A stretch of 64,000 nt of DNA. It comes from CAZGUH01 sp964529005 (GTDB taxonomy: Bacteria > Actinomycetota > Acidimicrobiia > Acidimicrobiales > Ilumatobacteraceae). Position 1 is the stretch's first letter, and each line of letters begins with the position of its first letter. Under the pieces are notes generated by a model. The model was not told where the DNA came from. It ran no database searches and was given only the letters and a program-made list of their open reading frames with translations. Below are positions 1-8,062 of the stretch, in pieces. The stretch lies in assembly GCA_964529005.1 (NCBI GenBank), contig CAZGUH010000004.1:62001-126000 (forward strand), read 5' to 3'. A program made the translations under genes and the position numbers.

Positions 1-541
1 TGTCGAACCCGCGGTAGAAGGACATGATCCGGACGCGCGTGACGGGTGGATAGCTGTCGAGCAGCAGGGGCTGGTGCACGGTCCTGACCGATGCGGTCGC
101 CGCTCCGGCGAGAACCGCCACGGCGAGCAATCCCCAGACCGAGATCACGAACGCGGTCATCGCCGTGAGCACCGCCCAGACGAACGCGGTCGCGACGCTC
201 ACCAGGGCGCGCCGTGCCCGTCGCTGGACGATCGCCGCGACCGGCAATGCCGCCATGGTCACGACGAGCGTCTTGACGAGCAGCACCATCGTGTACGCCG
301 GCCGCGAGATGCCGAGCGCGCCGGTGATCTCCGGCCCCATGATCACGATCACGGAGGTGTGCAACTGGTCGACCGCGGCGAGCAGCCCGAGAGCGACGGC
401 CGGGTAGAACGATGCGCCGCTGGCGCGCATCGCCGGGCGCAGCGGTCCTGCGTCCTGCGATCCGGTGACGCCGAGCTCTTCGCGCGCGCTCGCGCGCAGT
501 CGCTCGGCGGCCGCGCGAACCGGATCCTTCTCCTGTGCCAT
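1..541 (-). CDS. MFS transporter, N-terminal part (runs off left edge)
   Basis: The visible 180 residues begin with a charged N-terminus of about 45 residues and then hydrophobic segments of a major facilitator superfamily permease. The region around residues 130-175 matches the MFS part of the MFS-LivF fusion at 21886-24123: both have a PLL-D-YP motif followed by a cytosolic arginine-rich stretch. The start ATG overlaps the stop of the upstream LivHMG fusion as TGATG, so the two are translationally coupled. By analogy with the paralogue the missing C-terminal part may carry a LivF-type ATPase, but that lies outside the window. The usual MFS motif A between helices 2 and 3 is degenerate here, reading AAIVQRRARR. 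The substrate is unknown. Confidence 0.75.
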   Translation of the reverse strand, partial: MAQEKDPVRAAAERLRASAREELGVTGSQDAGPLRPAMRASGASFYPAVALGLLAAVDQLHTSVIVIMGPEITGALGISRPAYTMVLLVKTLVVTMAALPVAAIVQRRARRALVSVATAFVWAVLTAMTAFVISVWGLLAVAVLAGAATASVRTVHQPLLLDSYPPVTRVRIMSFYRGFD

Positions 542-3360
542 CAGCTCTGCGCTCCCGCGGGGTGCGTCAGCTGCCCGGACCGCTGCAAGGCGATCTGGTC
601 GGCGCCGAGATACGAAGAGATGACGAGCGGATCCTCGCTAATCGTGGCCGGCGGCCCCTCGGCGATCACCCGTCCGGAGTCCATCGCCATCACCCGTGAC
701 GACAATCCCATCAGCAGCGGGATGTCGTGCTCGATCACGATCATCGAGCAGGCGAGGTGATCGCGCAGCGTCGTCAGCAGCGAGCCGAGCGCCTCGCTCT
801 CACGCTGCGCGAGGCCCGACGACGGCTCGTCGAGGAGCAGAACGGTGGGTTCGAGCGCCACGACGCAGGCCAGCTCGGCGATGCGGCGGGTGCCGGTGGA
901 GAGCTCCTGGATCTGCTTGTCGCGAAATCGATCGAGGCCCATCAGGGCGACGATCTCTCGTGCCTCGTCCTTCTTGCGACGCTCGAGGCGCTGGCGGCCG
1001 AGGACGGACATCATCACCTTCGTCGGCTCCCGGCGCTCGAACGACAGCGCCACAGTCTCCAGGACCGTGAGGGTCGGGAACAGCGCTGCGTCCTGGAACG
1101 AGCGGATCAGCCCGAGATGCGCCCGCGCCTCCGGTGGCAGGCGCTCGATGCGCCGCCCGGCGAACTCGATGCGCCCGGCGTCGGGCGTCGTGAACCCGCT
1201 CAGCAGCTCGAAGAGAGTGGTCTTGCCGGCGCCGTTGGGCCCCATCAGGCCCAAGATCTCGCCGCTGTCGAGCGACAGGTCCACCTCGTTCACGGCCCGG
1301 ATGCCGCCGTAGCGCTTGGTCAACCCCTGAGCCCGCAGCACGACGCCGCCGGACTCGGGCCCCGCCTTGGGACGCAACTGCGGCGTGTGCGCGGCGATCT
1401 GCCCGGGCGTGTCACCGCTGGTGTCGCGCGACTCGATCGCGACGGGATCGAGGCCGTTGCGTCGCGCCAGCCAGTGGATCAGGCGGCGGCGCGGGCCGCT
1501 CAACAGCTGGGCGATGCCGCCGGGGAAGTACAGGATCAGCACCAGCCATCCCAGTGCGGAGGCGGCCGTCCCGGCGTTGTCCAGCGGCCAGATCCGCGGG
1601 ATGCCGATGACGTAGAACGCGCCCAGCAGCGGCCCGGAGAGGATGCCGATGCCGCCCAGCACGGTCAACGCCACCGTGTTGATGCTCGTGATGACGTCGA
1701 AGCTGTCGGCGACGACGAAGGTCAGCATGTGGGCGTAGACCGAACCGGCCAGCCCGGCCAGGACTCCCGCGATCGCGAAGCCCTGGATCTTGACGATCGG
1801 CGCCGCCACACCGAACGCGCGGGCGCCGTCCTCGTTGTCTCGAACAGCACGGAGCCGCAGTCCGACCGCGCCCTTCCAGACCCGGCTGGCGAGCCACAGC
1901 CCGATGAGGAGCACACCGAGCGTCCAGAAGTAGTAATGCCGGGTCGACGCGAACGAGATCGGTCCGAACTCGGGTCGTCCCGGGCTGAGTCCGTCACCGA
2001 ACATCCACGGCTCCCGAAACAGCCATCGCTGGGCGGCGAGCGCGAACGACAGCGTCACGACACCGAGCAACAGCCCACGGACCCGCAAGGCGGGCAGCCC
2101 GAGCAGCGCCGAGACGATCGCCGTGGCGATGGCGGCGCACGGCAGCGCGACGAGGAAGCCCCAGCCGTCGACATGTCGCGTGACGTGGAGCGAGACCGCG
2201 CCGCCGATCCCGGCGAGCGCGAACTGGCCGAGCGACAGCTGACCGGCCAGCCCGGTGATCACGCCCAGCGAGAGACCGAGCAGCGAGAACGCGACGATCG
2301 CGCTCCACGTCACCGCCATCGCGCTGGTCGACAGCAGCCCGACCACGATCGCGACGGCGAGCGCGAGCCCTCCGGCGACGCGGGCCAGGTTCCGGATCGC
2401 CGGAACGCGCAGGAACGCCTCCGGCAGGGCGCGCCAGGGCTGCACGATGCCCCACTCCTGGCGATCGACGAGGCGGCCGCCGCGCTTGGTCTGGAGCAAC
2501 AGGGCGCAGGCGATCACACCGAGCAAGACGATCTCCGACACACCGCTCGTCGGGTAGTTGAAGATCAGCACCTGGTCGACGACGCCGAGCGCGATGCCGG
2601 CGACCAGAGCGATCGGCAGGCTCGTCATGCGTGCGATGACAGCGGGCGCGAGTGCGCGCAGCAGGATCACAGGTCCCAGCGTCTGCGCGCTGACGAAGCC
2701 ACGCGTGGGGATGATCAGCACCGTCGTGAAGGCCGCGACGGCGCCGGCCATCGACCACGCCATCGTCGACATCCGCGTCGCCGACACCCCCGCCATGCGT
2801 GCCCGGTCGGTGTTCGCCGCGGCGGCCCGCATCGCCAAGCCGAACCGGCTCCGCCGGAGGAAGATCACCAGTCCGGCGACGAGCAGCGGCCCGATGAACA
2901 ACATCGCCGAGTACGCCTGGGTCACGCGCAGGACGCCGACCTTGAACTCCGGCAGACCCACGGGTTGCGGGAAGATGCTCCCCGACCGCACCTGCGAGTT
3001 GATCACGCTCGAGAAGGCGAGCAGGAACTGCGCCACTCCGAGCGTCGCGACCAGCGTCATCAGCTTGGGCGCGTTGCGCAGGCGGCGGACGACGGCGACC
3101 TCGGTGATCCCGCCTGCGCCGGCCGACAACGCTGCGCCGGCCGCGAGCGCGATCCAGTACGGGATGCTCCACCGAACGACCAGCAGGCCGCACAGCGCCG
3201 CCCCCACCGCCCCGATCTCACCGTGGGCGAAGTTCACCACCTTGCTCGAGCGGTAGACGAGCACCAGGCCGACGGCGAAGATCCCGTACGTCATGCCGGT
3301 GATCGCGCCGAGGACGAGCAGTTCGCTGCTGATGTCGATGCCTAGCGCGGTGAACGACAC
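541..3360 (-). CDS. LivH-LivM-LivG triple fusion of a branched-chain-type ABC importer
   Basis: This 939-residue protein joins three subunits that are normally separate. Residues 1 to about 295 are a LivH-type permease (NFAHGEIGAVGAA), about 330-630 a LivM-type permease (GLAGQLSLGQFALAGIG, then LPALRVRG), and 671-939 a LivG-type ATPase. The ATPase has Walker A GPNGAGKT (707-714), Walker B VLLLDEP (about 840) and the H-loop EHD. Its ABC signature reads LSTGT instead of LSGGQ. The start is GTG at 3360 with AGGAAG upstream. It follows livK (3435-4913) after a 74-bp gap that contains a strong hairpin, and its stop overlaps the MFS start. It would form the membrane channel plus one ATPase of an importer for amides, amino acids or other small carboxylates; the actual ligand cannot be read. 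Confidence 0.93.
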   Translation of the reverse strand: MSFTALGIDISSELLVLGAITGMTYGIFAVGLVLVYRSSKVVNFAHGEIGAVGAALCGLLVVRWSIPYWIALAAGAALSAGAGGITEVAVVRRLRNAPKLMTLVATLGVAQFLLAFSSVINSQVRSGSIFPQPVGLPEFKVGVLRVTQAYSAMLFIGPLLVAGLVIFLRRSRFGLAMRAAAANTDRARMAGVSATRMSTMAWSMAGAVAAFTTVLIIPTRGFVSAQTLGPVILLRALAPAVIARMTSLPIALVAGIALGVVDQVLIFNYPTSGVSEIVLLGVIACALLLQTKRGGRLVDRQEWGIVQPWRALPEAFLRVPAIRNLARVAGGLALAVAIVVGLLSTSAMAVTWSAIVAFSLLGLSLGVITGLAGQLSLGQFALAGIGGAVSLHVTRHVDGWGFLVALPCAAIATAIVSALLGLPALRVRGLLLGVVTLSFALAAQRWLFREPWMFGDGLSPGRPEFGPISFASTRHYYFWTLGVLLIGLWLASRVWKGAVGLRLRAVRDNEDGARAFGVAAPIVKIQGFAIAGVLAGLAGSVYAHMLTFVVADSFDVITSINTVALTVLGGIGILSGPLLGAFYVIGIPRIWPLDNAGTAASALGWLVLILYFPGGIAQLLSGPRRRLIHWLARRNGLDPVAIESRDTSGDTPGQIAAHTPQLRPKAGPESGGVVLRAQGLTKRYGGIRAVNEVDLSLDSGEILGLMGPNGAGKTTLFELLSGFTTPDAGRIEFAGRRIERLPPEARAHLGLIRSFQDAALFPTLTVLETVALSFERREPTKVMMSVLGRQRLERRKKDEAREIVALMGLDRFRDKQIQELSTGTRRIAELACVVALEPTVLLLDEPSSGLAQRESEALGSLLTTLRDHLACSMIVIEHDIPLLMGLSSRVMAMDSGRVIAEGPPATISEDPLVISSYLGADQIALQRSGQLTHPAGAQS

Positions 3361-3386
3361 GGAATTCGCTTCCTCTCACGCTCGCG

Positions 3387-3419
3387 CCTGGGTGGCGTGC
3401 GCCGTGCACGCCACCCAGG
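3387..3419. terminator. 14-bp perfect hairpin between livK and LivHMG
   Basis: CCTGGGTGGCGTGC (3387-3400) and its exact complement GCACGCCACCCAGG (3406-3419) flank a 5-nt loop. No T-tract follows on the transcribed minus strand. It sits in the 74-bp gap between the binding-protein gene and the fused permease/ATPase gene. Such hairpins commonly act as partial terminators or 3'-end mRNA stabilisers, allowing more binding protein than membrane subunits. That role is inference. Confidence 0.6.
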
Positions 3420-3434
3420 GCACCGAGCGGGTGT

Positions 3435-4913
3435 TCAGTCGAACAGTGGACCGGTCTGGTCGGTGTAGGCGAGGCACGTGCACTCCTCGCTCCATGCCAG
3501 CAGCGTCGCCTCCGCGGGGCCGTCGTGGCGCCCCGGTCCGAACTCGGTCACGCCGCCGCCGGTCATCACCGATTGGTAGCTGTCTCCCAGCGCAGCAGTT
3601 CCCTCTGCCAGACCCGCAGGGCTCAGCTCGGGTGCGTGCTCGAACGCGGCCCGCAAGAAGAAGAGCAGCTCACACACCTGGTCGCCCTCACGTGGCGTCG
3701 CCCCGATCTCGGTCATGATCGACTCGCACTCCTCTGCGGCAGCCGACTGCGACTCCGGGTCTCCCGTGTCGAAACCCGGGATCCATCCCGCCGCCATGAC
3801 GTTCTCGATCTGCTCGTTGGGAGCGCCGAGGGCGGCGAAGGCGAACGGCAGGTTGTCGGACCCGACACCCCACTTGGGGAAGTAGCCCTGATCCTGCGCG
3901 GCGTTCATCATGCCGACGGTCGACCACACCGATCCGTGGGTCGCAGACATCAGGACGTGGGTCACTCCAGCCATCTGGAGCTGGAGCACGTAGTTCGGCC
4001 ACGGTGATTCGAGGTAGTCGGGGTAGACGATCTCGGCCGCGATTTCGATGCCGGCTTCGTCGAGCACCGGCTTCAAGCCGTTCTCGACGCCGGCGCGGAT
4101 GCCGGGCGTGTCCTCGATCATCAGCCCGACCTTGGCGCCCTCCTCGAAGAACCCGTGGTCGAGCAGGAAGCTGGTCACGGCCTGCTCGCGGTGGTCGGCG
4201 ATCATCAGCGGAGGCGTGTACCAGTAATCCGACATCGCGTCGAACTGCTCCTGCGACGGCACGGCGACGGTGATCGAGGCGAGGAATGGCGTCTCGCTCT
4301 CGCGGGCGCAGTCGAACCACAGCTCGTGTGTCGCCGCGTGGGTGTTCACCATCGCGAAGACCTCGTTGTCCTCGGTCCAGCTGACGCACATCGCCTGCTG
4401 CTGACGCTGGCGATCGGCCTTCGCGTTCGACTGGGTGATGTCGTAGAACGCGTAAACGGGCTTGACCTGACGCCCGGCGATGCCGCCCGTCTCGTTGATG
4501 TAGTCGATGATCGCGGCTTGCACCTTGTCGATCGGGGTCCCTTCCTCGGTGACCCCTCCGCTCAGCTCGCCGGCGGTCGCGCTCGTGGCGGCGGCATCGC
4601 GGGTGCTCAGACCGATGACGATCTCGTCGTCGGTCACTCCCTTGACGCCGTCACCGGCGGGGATCCAGCCGGCCGGCCGAGACGGATCGACCGACGTCGT
4701 CGCGCCGGAGTCCGTCGTCTGCTGATCCGTGGCGCCGGTCGTGTCCGGCGTGGCGGCCGACGACGTCGTCGGCGCCGCGGACGGGGCCGCCGTTCCGGCG
4801 CCGCCTTCGTCGTCGGATCCGCAGGCGGCTGCCGCCAGCGCAGCGGAGGCGAGCACGGACAGGACGGCCGTCCGGCGTCGGTTGCGGGTTGCGTGAGATG
4901 TGAATCGGTTCAT
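3435..4913 (-). CDS. LivK-type ABC substrate-binding lipoprotein
   Basis: This 492-residue periplasmic binding protein (type 1 fold, leucine/amide-binding family) has a lipoprotein signal: an Arg-rich n-region (NRRRT), a hydrophobic core and a lipobox LAAAAC with Cys31. An Asp/Thr/Ser-rich linker follows, and the binding domain begins near VTDDEIVIG. I chose ATG 4913 because AGGGGGA lies just upstream and a -35/-10 pair (TTGTCG-17-TATTCT) ends at 4935, which leaves a leader of about 15 nt. The longer in-frame start at 4973 would lie upstream of the promoter. It supplies ligand to the downstream LivHMG fusion. The ligand is not identifiable. Confidence 0.92.
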   Translation of the reverse strand: MNRFTSHATRNRRRTAVLSVLASAALAAAACGSDDEGGAGTAAPSAAPTTSSAATPDTTGATDQQTTDSGATTSVDPSRPAGWIPAGDGVKGVTDDEIVIGLSTRDAAATSATAGELSGGVTEEGTPIDKVQAAIIDYINETGGIAGRQVKPVYAFYDITQSNAKADRQRQQQAMCVSWTEDNEVFAMVNTHAATHELWFDCARESETPFLASITVAVPSQEQFDAMSDYWYTPPLMIADHREQAVTSFLLDHGFFEEGAKVGLMIEDTPGIRAGVENGLKPVLDEAGIEIAAEIVYPDYLESPWPNYVLQLQMAGVTHVLMSATHGSVWSTVGMMNAAQDQGYFPKWGVGSDNLPFAFAALGAPNEQIENVMAAGWIPGFDTGDPESQSAAAEECESIMTEIGATPREGDQVCELLFFLRAAFEHAPELSPAGLAEGTAALGDSYQSVMTGGGVTEFGPGRHDGPAEATLLAWSEECTCLAYTDQTGPLFD

Positions 4914-4934
4914 GTGTCCCCCTGTGACCGCCGC

Positions 4935-4963
4935 AGAATATCTCGAATATCGATTCTCGACAA
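4935..4963 (-). promoter_or_regulatory. Promoter of livK1 with TATCGAT-type operator (site A)
   Basis: On the minus strand TTGTCG (4963-4958), 17 bp, then TATTCT (4940-4935) make a good sigma70-like promoter. The repeated motif TATCGATTCTCGACAA (read on plus, 4948-4963) covers the -35 and half the spacer. It lies between the SDR stop (4970) and the livK start, so livK can be transcribed independently of the upstream amidohydrolase-SDR pair. Confidence 0.7.
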
Positions 4964-4969
4964 GCCGCG

Positions 4970-5881
4970 TCATGGGCGACCGTCGAACATCGAGAGCACG
5001 ATCCTCGTCTCGTCGTCGATCGAGCGGGGCACGACGTAGCCGTCCTCGGAAAGGATCTGGTCGAGGTGGTCACGGACGTCCTCGACCGTGGGCCGGGTGC
5101 CTGCGCGAGCGATCCAGCCGGGGCCGACGCCGAGGAACACGCGCGCGAAACGTCCTCCACCGACCGTGAAGATCTCGTGCGTGACCTCGTTGGACTCGGA
5201 CACGAGGAGCACCGCAAGCGCCGCCACGAGCTCCGGGTCGAACGAGTCGGCGAGATCTCCGTAGAGGTCGGCCGACAGCCGCGAACGCGCCCCTGGCGCG
5301 ACGACGTTGGAGGTGATGTTGTGCCGGGCGCCCTCGATGGCCAGCACGTTGGAGAGCCCGACGATCCCCATCTTGGCGGCGGCATAGTTGGCCTGGCCGA
5401 AGTTGCCGAACAGCCCGGCGACCGAGGACGTGAACAGCAACCGCCCGTAGCCCTGCTCCTTCATCACCCGGAACGCGGGCTGGGTGACGTAGAAGGCGCC
5501 GAGGAGATGGACCGTGAGGACGGCGTCGAGCTCCTCCTCGGTGAGCTTGGCGAACGTGCGATCGCGCAGATTGCCGGCGTTGTTGATCACGACGTCGACG
5601 CCGCCGAACGCGTCGAGGCAGGTCTGCACGATCGCGGCGCCGCCGTCGTGAGTCGCCACCGAGTCGTAGCTCCCCACCGCCTCCCCTCCCAGCGCGTGGA
5701 TCTCCGCGACGGTCGCCTCCGCGGCGGACGTCGACGTGCCGCTCCCGTCGATGCGCGCCCCGAGGTCGTTGACCACGACACGCGCGCCGCGCCGTGCCAG
5801 CTCGAGCGCGTACGCCCTGCCGAGCCCGCCTCCCGCGCCGGTGACGATCGCGGCACGGCCGCCGAAACGGATCTCGTCCAT
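4970..5881 (-). CDS. SDR oxidoreductase, (3R)-hydroxyacyl-CoA dehydrogenase-like
   Basis: This 303-residue short-chain dehydrogenase has the nucleotide-binding TGAGGGLG, NNAG, catalytic Ser in SSVAG and YAAAK. Its C-terminal extension of about 50 residues beyond the usual 250 and the NAGNLRD signature resemble the dehydrogenase domain of multifunctional enzyme type 2 and the actinobacterial Hsd4A group, which oxidise (3R)-hydroxyacyl-CoA in fatty-acid or sterol side-chain beta-oxidation. That assignment comes from resemblance, not a search. Its ATG lies 1 nt after the stop of the amidohydrolase gene, so the two form one unit. Its end is followed by site A and livK. Confidence 0.85.
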   Translation of the reverse strand: MDEIRFGGRAAIVTGAGGGLGRAYALELARRGARVVVNDLGARIDGSGTSTSAAEATVAEIHALGGEAVGSYDSVATHDGGAAIVQTCLDAFGGVDVVINNAGNLRDRTFAKLTEEELDAVLTVHLLGAFYVTQPAFRVMKEQGYGRLLFTSSVAGLFGNFGQANYAAAKMGIVGLSNVLAIEGARHNITSNVVAPGARSRLSADLYGDLADSFDPELVAALAVLLVSESNEVTHEIFTVGGGRFARVFLGVGPGWIARAGTRPTVEDVRDHLDQILSEDGYVVPRSIDDETRIVLSMFDGRP

Positions 5882-5882
5882 G

Positions 5883-7058
5883 TCAGGCCACCTCGGTGGC
5901 GCCGGGCGTGCGCAGCGCATCGACGAGATCTCCGCTCCCAGGCGGCTGGCTGACGTGCGGGAACAGCTCCTCGAAGGCGCCGCGCGTGATCCGATGGCGA
6001 ACGTCCGGCGCCACCGCGTCGAACAGCTCGTGGAGCGTCTCCTGCGTGTGGCCGAACGTTCCCTCGAGATGCGGGTAGTCGCTGCCCCACATCGCGTTGC
6101 GGTATCCCATCGCCCACATCGCCGCCGGTCCGGACTCGTCGTGCTGGAAGCTGGCGTACACCTGCCGGTAGAGGATCTCCTTGGGCAGCCGCGACAACTG
6201 TGGCCGGACGAACATCCCATGCTGGCGGTAGCCCTCGTTCATCCGGTCGCCGAGGAACGGCACCCAGCTGGCGCCGCCCTCCGAGATCAGCACGCGCAGC
6301 TCGGGATGTCGCTCGAGCGCGCCGCCTGCGACCAACTTGTTGGCGACACGCTGGCCGCCGTAGGTCGTCTCCACGTAGTTCAACACCGCACCGCCCGGTC
6401 CGCCGAAGATCTCGGCCGTGTCACGACCATCGGTGCCGATGTGGAAGCCCAGCACGATGCCAGCTTCCTCCGCAGTCGCCCACAGCGGCTCCCAGTCGTC
6501 CTGATGCCAGTCGGGCATGCCGCTGGGAGCGCCCGTCGGAAGGCTGGCGACCTTCAGACCGAGCTCGGCGGCGCGCACCACTTCCGCGGCCGCGTCCTCG
6601 ACCCTGAGGAGAGGGATCGTGGCTGCGACCACCAACCGGTCCGGCGCCACCCCCTGGATCTCGGAGACCAGCCATTCGTTCTCGACCCGCGCCGCGTCGC
6701 GCACCAGATCCGGGTCCTCGATCAGCGAGGACCAGAGCCCGAGCGACGCGTACACGACCTCTGCCCAGATCCCCTCGTTGGTGATGTCGTCGAGGCGCAC
6801 GCGAACGTCGCGGGTGCCCGGCGGACGGAAGCTCAGCTCGTACATCGTGAGCCCGTCGGGGCCCTTCTTCCACTCCGTCTTCGGGATCGCACGACGAAAG
6901 CTCTTGCCGTCGACGTGGACGATCTCTTCGCGCTCGGACACCCTCTCGCTGCGGGGCATGCGCTCGGCGAGCCGGGACGGGAGGATCTGTCGCCAGAGGT
7001 CGTCCGGTTCCACGAAGTGCGAGTCTGCGGAATGGGTCCAGATCACGTCGTCACTCAC
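5883..7058 (-). CDS. Amidohydrolase-2 family metal-dependent hydrolase
   Basis: This 391-residue TIM-barrel protein is of the amidohydrolase 2 type (PF04909-like). Visible family features are the N-terminal ADSHFVEP motif, a central His in GFHIGTDG and the WGSDYPHLEG motif that carries the catalytic Asp. Relatives include ring-cleavage product decarboxylases and uncharacterised hydrolases found in aromatic and terpenoid pathways. The start is GTG 7058 with AGGGGG 8 nt upstream; an ATG 13 codons earlier lacks a comparable ribosome site. It is transcribed divergently from the SDR at 7243 from a shared symmetric regulatory region. The substrate is unknown. Confidence 0.85.
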   Translation of the reverse strand: MSDDVIWTHSADSHFVEPDDLWRQILPSRLAERMPRSERVSEREEIVHVDGKSFRRAIPKTEWKKGPDGLTMYELSFRPPGTRDVRVRLDDITNEGIWAEVVYASLGLWSSLIEDPDLVRDAARVENEWLVSEIQGVAPDRLVVAATIPLLRVEDAAAEVVRAAELGLKVASLPTGAPSGMPDWHQDDWEPLWATAEEAGIVLGFHIGTDGRDTAEIFGGPGGAVLNYVETTYGGQRVANKLVAGGALERHPELRVLISEGGASWVPFLGDRMNEGYRQHGMFVRPQLSRLPKEILYRQVYASFQHDESGPAAMWAMGYRNAMWGSDYPHLEGTFGHTQETLHELFDAVAPDVRHRITRGAFEELFPHVSQPPGSGDLVDALRTPGATEVA

Positions 7059-7112
7059 GCTCGATGCCCCCTGTCTGCCGGATCGCTGCGACCACACGTC
7101 AACATCGGGTTC

Positions 7113-7178
7113 ACGGTATCCGCCTGGTGATCGATTGTCGATAGAACTATCGACAATCGACCGGGTCGGTGGTACCGT
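7113..7178. promoter_or_regulatory. Divergent promoter pair around a 30-bp perfect palindrome (sites B1 and B2)
   Basis: TCGATTGTCGATAG (7131-7144), AA, then the exact complement CTATCGACAATCGA (7147-7160) form a perfect dyad. It consists of two copies of the recurrent motif (7129-7144 on plus, 7147-7162 on minus) placed back to back. Each side has the same promoter: TCGACA-17 bp-TACCGT. On plus this is 7150-7155 and 7173-7178; on minus it is 7141-7136 and 7118-7113. The two divergent genes are probably controlled together by one protein that can bind both halves. Confidence 0.72.
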
Positions 7179-7242
7179 TGCGCAGTTCCGGCAGGCCGTG
7201 GTCGCGAGCCGCGCGGCTCACGACGAAGAGCAGGAGAGACCC

Positions 7243-8049
7243 GTGAAGCGACTCGAGGGCAGGACCGTGATCGTCGTCGGAGCCGGCGCGCTCGCGGAGG
7301 GCTGGAGCAACGGGCGCGCGGCAGCCGCGAGCTACGCCCGCGAGGGCGCGAACGTCGTGTGCGTCGACTTCCACCTCGATCGCGCCGAGCGCACCGCCGC
7401 GGTCATCGAGCAGGAAGGCGGAAAGGCCATCGCGCTGCGCGCCGACGCAACCAGCGAATCCGATCTCACGAACGTCGTCGACCACGCCATGTCGACGTTC
7501 GGCCGGCTCGACGTGATGCACAACAACGTCGGAGTCGGAGGCTCCACCGGCGCGCCCGACACGGTGCCGCGGGACGAATGGGACCGCGAGATCGCACAGA
7601 ACCTGACGTCGGCGTACATGGGCATCCGCTGCGCCGTCCCGGCGATGCGCACCTCGGGCGGTGGGTCGATCGTCAACACGTCGTCGCTGCTGGCTGTGCG
7701 CCCGCTGCGGCGACCCAACGTCGCCTACTCGACGTCGAAGGCCGCCGTCGAGGCGCTCACCCGCACGTGCGCAGCGGCCTACGGCCGCGACAACATCCGC
7801 GTGAACTGCATTCGCATCGGCTTCTCCGAGACCCCGCTGATCCGCGTCGGCCTCGAGTCCCGCCAGCTGTCTGAAGAGCGCATCGAGGCGGAGATGAACA
7901 AGAGCCGGGCGATGGTCCCACTGCGCGGTGAGCACACGGATCCGTTCGACGTCGCCGCGGCAGCGGTCTTCCTCGCCTCGGACGAGGCGCGGCACGTCAC
8001 CGGCGTGGTGTTGAGCGTCGACGGCGGCCTCGCCTGCGCGCCGCTCTGA
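7243..8049 (+). CDS. SDR family oxidoreductase
   Basis: This 268-residue short-chain dehydrogenase has NNVG, a catalytic Ser in NTSSLLAV, the Tyr-Lys pair in AYSTSK and a C-terminal VDGG. The glycine-rich loop is longer than normal: VVGAGALAEGWSNGRA instead of TGxxxGIGxA. The start is GTG 7243 with AGGAGAG 5 nt upstream. It is divergent from the amidohydrolase and convergent with the LivHMG fusion ending at 8063, only 13 bp away. It is likely NAD(P)-dependent oxidation or reduction of a hydroxy or keto group; the substrate is not identifiable. Confidence 0.87.
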   Translation: MKRLEGRTVIVVGAGALAEGWSNGRAAAASYAREGANVVCVDFHLDRAERTAAVIEQEGGKAIALRADATSESDLTNVVDHAMSTFGRLDVMHNNVGVGGSTGAPDTVPRDEWDREIAQNLTSAYMGIRCAVPAMRTSGGGSIVNTSSLLAVRPLRRPNVAYSTSKAAVEALTRTCAAAYGRDNIRVNCIRIGFSETPLIRVGLESRQLSEERIEAEMNKSRAMVPLRGEHTDPFDVAAAAVFLASDEARHVTGVVLSVDGGLACAPL

Positions 8050-8062
8050 GCGGCGCCGGCTG

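Noticed and set aside
727..3345. Long plus-strand open frame opposite the first LivHMG fusion
   Set aside because: Its composition (Arg, Gln, Asp, His repeats) is that of an antisense shadow; the minus strand encodes a full transporter.
7131..7160. Terminal inverted repeat of a mobile element
   Set aside because: No transposase or target duplication is nearby, and the same half-motif recurs at other promoters, which fits an operator.
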